Source: an uncultured Alphaproteobacteria bacterium | Lineage (GTDB): Bacteria; Pseudomonadota; Alphaproteobacteria; Puniceispirillales; UBA1172 | Assembly: GCA_913056245.1 (NCBI GenBank) | Contig: CAJXME010000031.1 | Location: 1-8,832, forward strand | Length of the DNA: 8,832 bases | Reading direction: 5' to 3' | Part shown: positions 5,294-8,832 of the stretch, piece after piece | How the letters are laid out: every line of letters begins with the position of its first letter | Position numbering within the stretch: position 1 is the first letter of the stretch | Notes under the pieces: generated by a model | The model's database searches: none | The model's input: only the letters and a program-made list of their open reading frames with translations | Told to the model about the DNA's origin: nothing | Translations under genes and position numbers: made by a program

Positions 5294-7081
5294 TCAGCCG
5301 TTGAGGCTGGCTAAAGCGGCGGCGAGATCAGCGATGATATCATCGGCGTGTTCAAGGCCAATCGAAAGCCGCACCACGCCATCACCAACCCCGGCTTTTT
5401 GACGTTGTTCTGCCGTCAATTGGCGGTGGGTGGTTGACGCGGGGTGGATGATCAAACTTCTTGTATCGCCGATATTGGCAAGATGAGAGATCAAATTGCA
5501 ACTCTGCACCAAGGCCACACCTTCATCATAGCCGTTCTTCAAGGTAAAGGTGAAAACGGAGCCAAAACCGCCCTTCAAATAGGTTTTCGCCAAATGATGA
5601 TAGGGGCTGCTCGGCAAGCCTGCCCAAGAAACATGATCGACTTTGTCATGTTGATCGAGAAATTCCGCAACTTTTTGAGCGTTCTCATTATGTTGGCGCA
5701 TCCGCAAGGGTAAGGTTTCGATGCCGGAAAGGGTCAGAAACGCATGAAAGGGCGAAAGGGTCGTGCCAAGATCACGCAAGGCACTGGCATGGCAATAGGT
5801 GATATAGCCATATTCGCCAAAGGTTTCGGCAAAGGTGATGCCATGATAGGCAGGATCAGGCTCCGTTAAAGCGGGATAGCCTCGGCTTTCTTGCCAATTA
5901 AATTTGCCCATATCAATCACCGCCCCGCCCATGGCATTGCCGTGGCCGCTCAGAAACTTCGTGGTGGAATAAATGATGATATCCGCGCCAAAATCACCGG
6001 GGCGGCACATGGCTGGGGTGGCCATGGTGTTGTCGATCACAAGCGGGATGCCGGCGTCATGGGCAAGGCGCGATAGCATCGACAGGTCAGAAACATTGCC
6101 ATCGGGATTGGCAAGGCTTTCCGCAAACAGAACCGCGACCGAAGGATCGCTGATGGCGGATTTGATGCTGGCTTCATCGTGGATATCCACCAATTCCGCC
6201 TCCCAACCAAAGCGTTTGAAACTTTGGGTGAATTGCGTGATGGAACCGCCTTAGAGTTGACGGCTGGCGATAATTTTTTTGCCCGGCGCCATCAACGGGT
6301 AGAGCCCCACCAATTGCGCGGCATGACCTGAGGATACACAGCACGCCCCCACCGCGCCATCAAGGGCGGCGAGTTTTTGCTCCAAAGCCGCGGTGGTGGG
6401 ATTGGACAAACGGCCATAGATATTGCCCGGCTCTTGCAGGTTATAAAGACTGGCGGCGTGATCCGCGTCGTCAAAGGCAAAAGCCGTGGTTTGATAAATG
6501 GGCGTGATCCGCGCACCAGAAGCGCCATCAGGCCGTGTTCCCGCATGGATGGACAAGGTTTCGATGCGATCGGATTTGGTAAACCCGCCGTCTCTTTTTG
6601 CCGCGGGCGGTTGGCGCAAGGCGGGACGCCGCGCCGATAGTAAGCCTGAATCAAAGCCGCCTAACCCCAAAAGCCCCGATAAATGCGAATGTTCAATCTT
6701 CGGGCATTTGTCCATCACGACGCTGAGGCCAGCCTCGGTTGCGATCGCCTCAGCTTCGGCGCTCACCACGCCAATCTGAAGCCACAGGTATTTGGCGCCA
6801 ATGGCAATCGCTTGTTGGGCAATCGCCGGGCAATCATCAGGCCGCCGAAAGACATCGACCATATCAACAGGGTGGGGGATATCGCTAAGATTTGCGTAAA
6901 CCTCTTCGCCCAACAGGTTTTGCCCCGCGATGCCGGGATTGATCGGGATGACGCGATAGCCCTGTTTCTGCAAATATTTCATCACAAAATAAGACGGCCT
7001 GTTCCAATTGGCGCTTGCCCCCACCATGGCGATGGTTTTGGTTTTTGCGAGAATATCGGCAATTCGGAAATCATCATCCAT
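5294..7081 (-). pseudogene. CoA-binding domain fused to O-acetylhomoserine sulfhydrylase, interrupted by an in-frame TAA
   Basis: One 596-codon frame that is intact except for a TAA at 6251-6253 (codon 277). Residues 14-~130 are a CoA-binding Rossmann domain of the YccU type (TIAMVGASANWNRPSYFVMK, then VIPINPG, then MDKCPKIEH). A proline/alanine linker follows at ~140-168. From ~171 the PLP-dependent Cys/Met metabolism fold starts: DRIETLSIHAG, IYGRLSNPTT at 221-230 (phosphate contacts), SSGHAAQ at 250-256, then after the stop DNTMATP and the catalytic Schiff-base lysine in STTKFLSGHG (K375 of the joined frame, codon 5957-5959). The enzyme makes homocysteine or methionine precursors from O-acetylhomoserine and sulfide. 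The stop replaces a residue that in homologs is Tyr (the QLYGG motif); TAT/TAC to TAA is one base. The part after the stop has no proper start (only TTG at 6193). This is either a fresh pseudogene or a sequence error. Both parts share one frame, so no frameshift exists. Confidence 0.85.
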
Positions 7082-7104
7082 GGGGCTGGCCTTATCGTTA
7101 ATCG

Positions 7105-7137
7105 TGCTTAGGGTCGTTGGTTCTGCTTAGAGTCGTT
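7105..7137. repeat. Pair of 14-nt direct repeats, 19-nt period, upstream of the sulfhydrylase gene
   Basis: TGCTTAGGGTCGTT at 7105-7118 and TGCTTAGAGTCGTT at 7124-7137 differ at one base and are offset by 19 nt, about two helical turns. Shorter related pieces flank them: CTTATCGTT at 7091-7099 and GCTTATCGCTT at 7144-7154. They lie 24-56 nt before the ATG at 7081. Tandem sites on one face of the helix in a leader or promoter suggest binding by a regulator, but this is inference. Confidence 0.45.
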
Positions 7138-7215
7138 GATGGCGCTTATCGCTTGCGGGGCGCGACATCGATCCTAGTTTGGGTGTTTATGCCGCCAATT
7201 GGCAAGATGTTTTCT

Positions 7216-7251
7216 GCAAAAGAAAACGGCCCCCAGAAAATCTGGAAGCCG
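7216..7251 (-). terminator. Intrinsic terminator of the large exported-protein gene
   Basis: On the minus strand, CGGCTTCCAGA pairs with TCTGGGGGCCG (11 pairs, two of them G-U) around a TTT loop (7227-7251) and is followed at once by TTTTCTTTTG (to 7216). It is 26 nt downstream of the TGA at 7278. This is a textbook Rho-independent terminator and separates this gene from the sulfhydrylase gene, which must use its own promoter in 7082-7215. Confidence 0.85.
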
Positions 7252-7277
7252 CCACGATGATTACCAATGGGGAAAGA

Positions 7278-8832
7278 TCAATTGCCTACAAATGTGAAGG
7301 TCATGGCATTGGTCAATTCACCAGACATGAACAGCCGTTCCATATCTTTCAGTTTTACCGACGCTTTGCCAGAGGCGGAGAGTTGGAATTTGTTTTTATT
7401 TTCCAAAAAGCCTTTGACCGCCGCTTTCAGGCTTTCCTTTTCTGCGGGATAGGCCGCCAGCATCATGTCCAATTGCATATGGCTCATGCTGATCAATTGA
7501 TTGATGTCTGGCGCTTCCGCCAAGATGATATCGGCCAATTGTTGATCATTGTATTCGAAATCCAACGACGACAGGCGAATGGTTTCAGCAACTTGCCCCC
7601 AAATGACCATGGCTTGGAAAATGTCGGTCACTTGGGTGGCCTGTTTGATCAGATCAACGTTGAGATCGGCAAAAGCGGCAGCAAGTTTGATATTGCCGAA
7701 ATCTTGAACACCAATTTCTTGACTGAAATCATAGGTGCCTTTTTGAGGGTCCATTTCCACTGCGCTGACCAGAGACAGAACGAAGTTTTCAGAATTGGTG
7801 ATTTTCTTAATCTTGCGCGCGGTGGAACGATCCATCTCTTTGATGGCGGCGAGAGGCAGGCGCAGGTCTTTGATCGTGGTCTTGCCTTTGATCAAAAGGC
7901 CATCAGCAAAGGCCACGTCTGTTAGGCTCAGTTCACCAATGCCGATCTCGTCTTCATCTTCACGCAAGGACGCGTTTTTAAGGCTTATATCGGTTAGGCC
8001 AAAGAGCCGGGATGCGTTTTGAAGAACAACGTCTTCTGAAGCGTAATCAATCGACAAATCAAGCCCTTTGAATTGCGCTTCTTCGATCTTGCCGGCCATG
8101 TCTTCATCTTGATTGGTGAAATTCATGCCTTTGAGAAGGAATTGTTCAATAATCGAGTCCTTGACGTCAACCGAACCGCTGGCCAGCGCAATATCGATGC
8201 CATCTTTTGGCGCGTTAAAAGCAAAGTCTTTCAGCGCAATATTATTGATGCCAAAAGCCCTTTGTAATTCAGCCATCATGGCTCTTTCATCGTCACGGAT
8301 CAGGGCTTTGGTCAGGGATGCGTATCTGAGGCCGGAAATGTTAAATTCCCCTAAACTGCTGGAAAAAGAATCGCGTGCCATGGCGCCATCTTTATTTCGA
8401 ACCGTACCGGAAAGGCTGGCGTTTTGAACCACGCCATCTTTTACGCCCGATAATTCTAAATTGGCGTTTTCAAGGGCAAGAGCATCTTTTCCGCGATCGG
8501 TGACTTTCGCTGAAACTTGGGCAAGGTTAAATCCATCAAAGGACAGGCTGTCTAATGAATTGAGCGCGGCTTCAGGATTGCTTTTCAGTGTGTTGATAAA
8601 ACTTTGAAGCGATGCGATATCAGCGCCAGAAAGAGAGGCGGTGCCAATATTGGCTTTAAGGGAGTCCCGGCCTTTTTCAAATGAAACATCTAAATTAGTC
8701 AATTGCGCGAGTTTGATGGTGGCATCATCGCCAGCCACATCCATCATTGCGGCTTTTGCAATGGTCTGATCGCCAATTTTAAGGGCTATATCGGCCACTT
8801 GAGCAGAGCCTGCAAAAAGATCAGCGCTAACT
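7278..8832 (-). CDS. Large exported protein of unknown function with internal repeats (5' end missing)
   Basis: The frame is open from the right edge to TGA at 7278, giving 517 residues in view; the true start lies beyond 8832. A GTG at 8796-8798 could be read as a start, but the residues before it (SADLFAGSAQVADIA) look like the end of a signal peptide, so the protein is probably exported. The rest alternates short helices with beta-rich strands of the form 'L-x-D/N-x-x-F/L-x-x-G/A'. Three copies of a ~65-75 residue unit can be aligned by eye, starting near residues 63, 160 and 254 (counted from the GTG): helix, then a strand pair such as IALKDFAFNA or ISLKNASLRE, then a second strand pair such as SGSVDVKD or GELSLTDV. 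C-terminal residues 470-506 are strand-rich (LSASGKASVKLKDM). The pattern recalls AsmA- or DUF945-like envelope proteins, but I cannot assign a family. A strong terminator follows it. Confidence 0.75.
   Translation of the reverse strand, partial: VSADLFAGSAQVADIALKIGDQTIAKAAMMDVAGDDATIKLAQLTNLDVSFEKGRDSLKANIGTASLSGADIASLQSFINTLKSNPEAALNSLDSLSFDGFNLAQVSAKVTDRGKDALALENANLELSGVKDGVVQNASLSGTVRNKDGAMARDSFSSSLGEFNISGLRYASLTKALIRDDERAMMAELQRAFGINNIALKDFAFNAPKDGIDIALASGSVDVKDSIIEQFLLKGMNFTNQDEDMAGKIEEAQFKGLDLSIDYASEDVVLQNASRLFGLTDISLKNASLREDEDEIGIGELSLTDVAFADGLLIKGKTTIKDLRLPLAAIKEMDRSTARKIKKITNSENFVLSLVSAVEMDPQKGTYDFSQEIGVQDFGNIKLAAAFADLNVDLIKQATQVTDIFQAMVIWGQVAETIRLSSLDFEYNDQQLADIILAEAPDINQLISMSHMQLDMMLAAYPAEKESLKAAVKGFLENKNKFQLSASGKASVKLKDMERLFMSGELTNAMTFTFVGN

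Noticed and set aside
5294..6193. Second part of the sulfhydrylase as an independent gene
   Set aside because: It begins at a TTG in mid-domain, lacks a ribosome site, and is in the same frame as the upstream part; it is the continuation of one gene.
7082..7215. SAM-II type riboswitch in the sulfhydrylase leader
   Set aside because: Alphaproteobacterial met genes often carry one, but I could not find the conserved pseudoknot sequence elements; only the direct repeats stand out.
7179..7925. Plus-strand frame of 248 residues
   Set aside because: It crosses the terminator and is antisense to the large exported-protein gene, whose reading frame is clearly the protein-like one.
1..8832. CRISPR array, toxin-antitoxin, defence or retron-like system
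   Set aside because: No regularly spaced repeats, reverse transcriptase, nuclease or small paired toxin genes were seen on either strand.

Overview
The window is bacterial, and the gene types (AqpS-like aquaporin, sarcosine-oxidase-like FAD enzyme, YtoQ protein, CoA-binding/O-acetylhomoserine sulfhydrylase) point to Alphaproteobacteria. Its most important property is that it looks like two different genomes joined near position 2755-2780. To the left the DNA is clearly GC-rich (sampled 60-base lines reach about 67% by eye) and Lys codons are mostly AAG. To the right the DNA is nearer 50% GC (some lines near 42%) with many AAA codons. The join falls inside one open reading frame, which begins as an aquaporin and ends as the last ~45 residues of a glycine-cleavage-T/dimethylglycine-dehydrogenase-type C-terminal domain.

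Left block (1-~2765, all minus strand). In transcription order: the tail of the GcvT-like protein, a FAD-dependent DAO-family oxidoreductase (34 nt later), a small cyclic-nucleotide-binding-domain protein (20 nt later), a single-domain cupin (189 nt later) and the start of an unidentified membrane protein that runs off the left edge. A GcvT-like folate-binding protein next to a DAO-type oxidoreductase suggests oxidation of an N-methylated amine or amino acid, with a possible cNMP-binding accessory protein. The true substrate cannot be read from sequence.

Right block (~2765-8832). The aquaporin (minus) is divergent from an exported mono-heme cytochrome c (plus). Then come minus-strand genes: a membrane-anchored hypothetical protein, a YtoQ-family protein, a small exported hypothetical protein, a gene encoding a CoA-binding domain fused to O-acetylhomoserine sulfhydrylase but cut by one in-frame TAA, and a large exported repeat-containing protein that runs off the right edge and ends at a clear intrinsic terminator. 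Apart from the likely joint use of sulfur metabolism in the fused gene, these genes do not form an obvious single pathway.

No tRNA, rRNA, CRISPR, insertion sequence or phage gene was seen, and no defence or mobile system. No gap between genes exceeds about 200 nt. The points most worth attention are the in-frame hybrid gene at the join, the nonsense codon inside an otherwise intact fused methionine/cysteine-synthesis gene, the fusion itself, and a pair of 19-nt-period direct repeats upstream of it.
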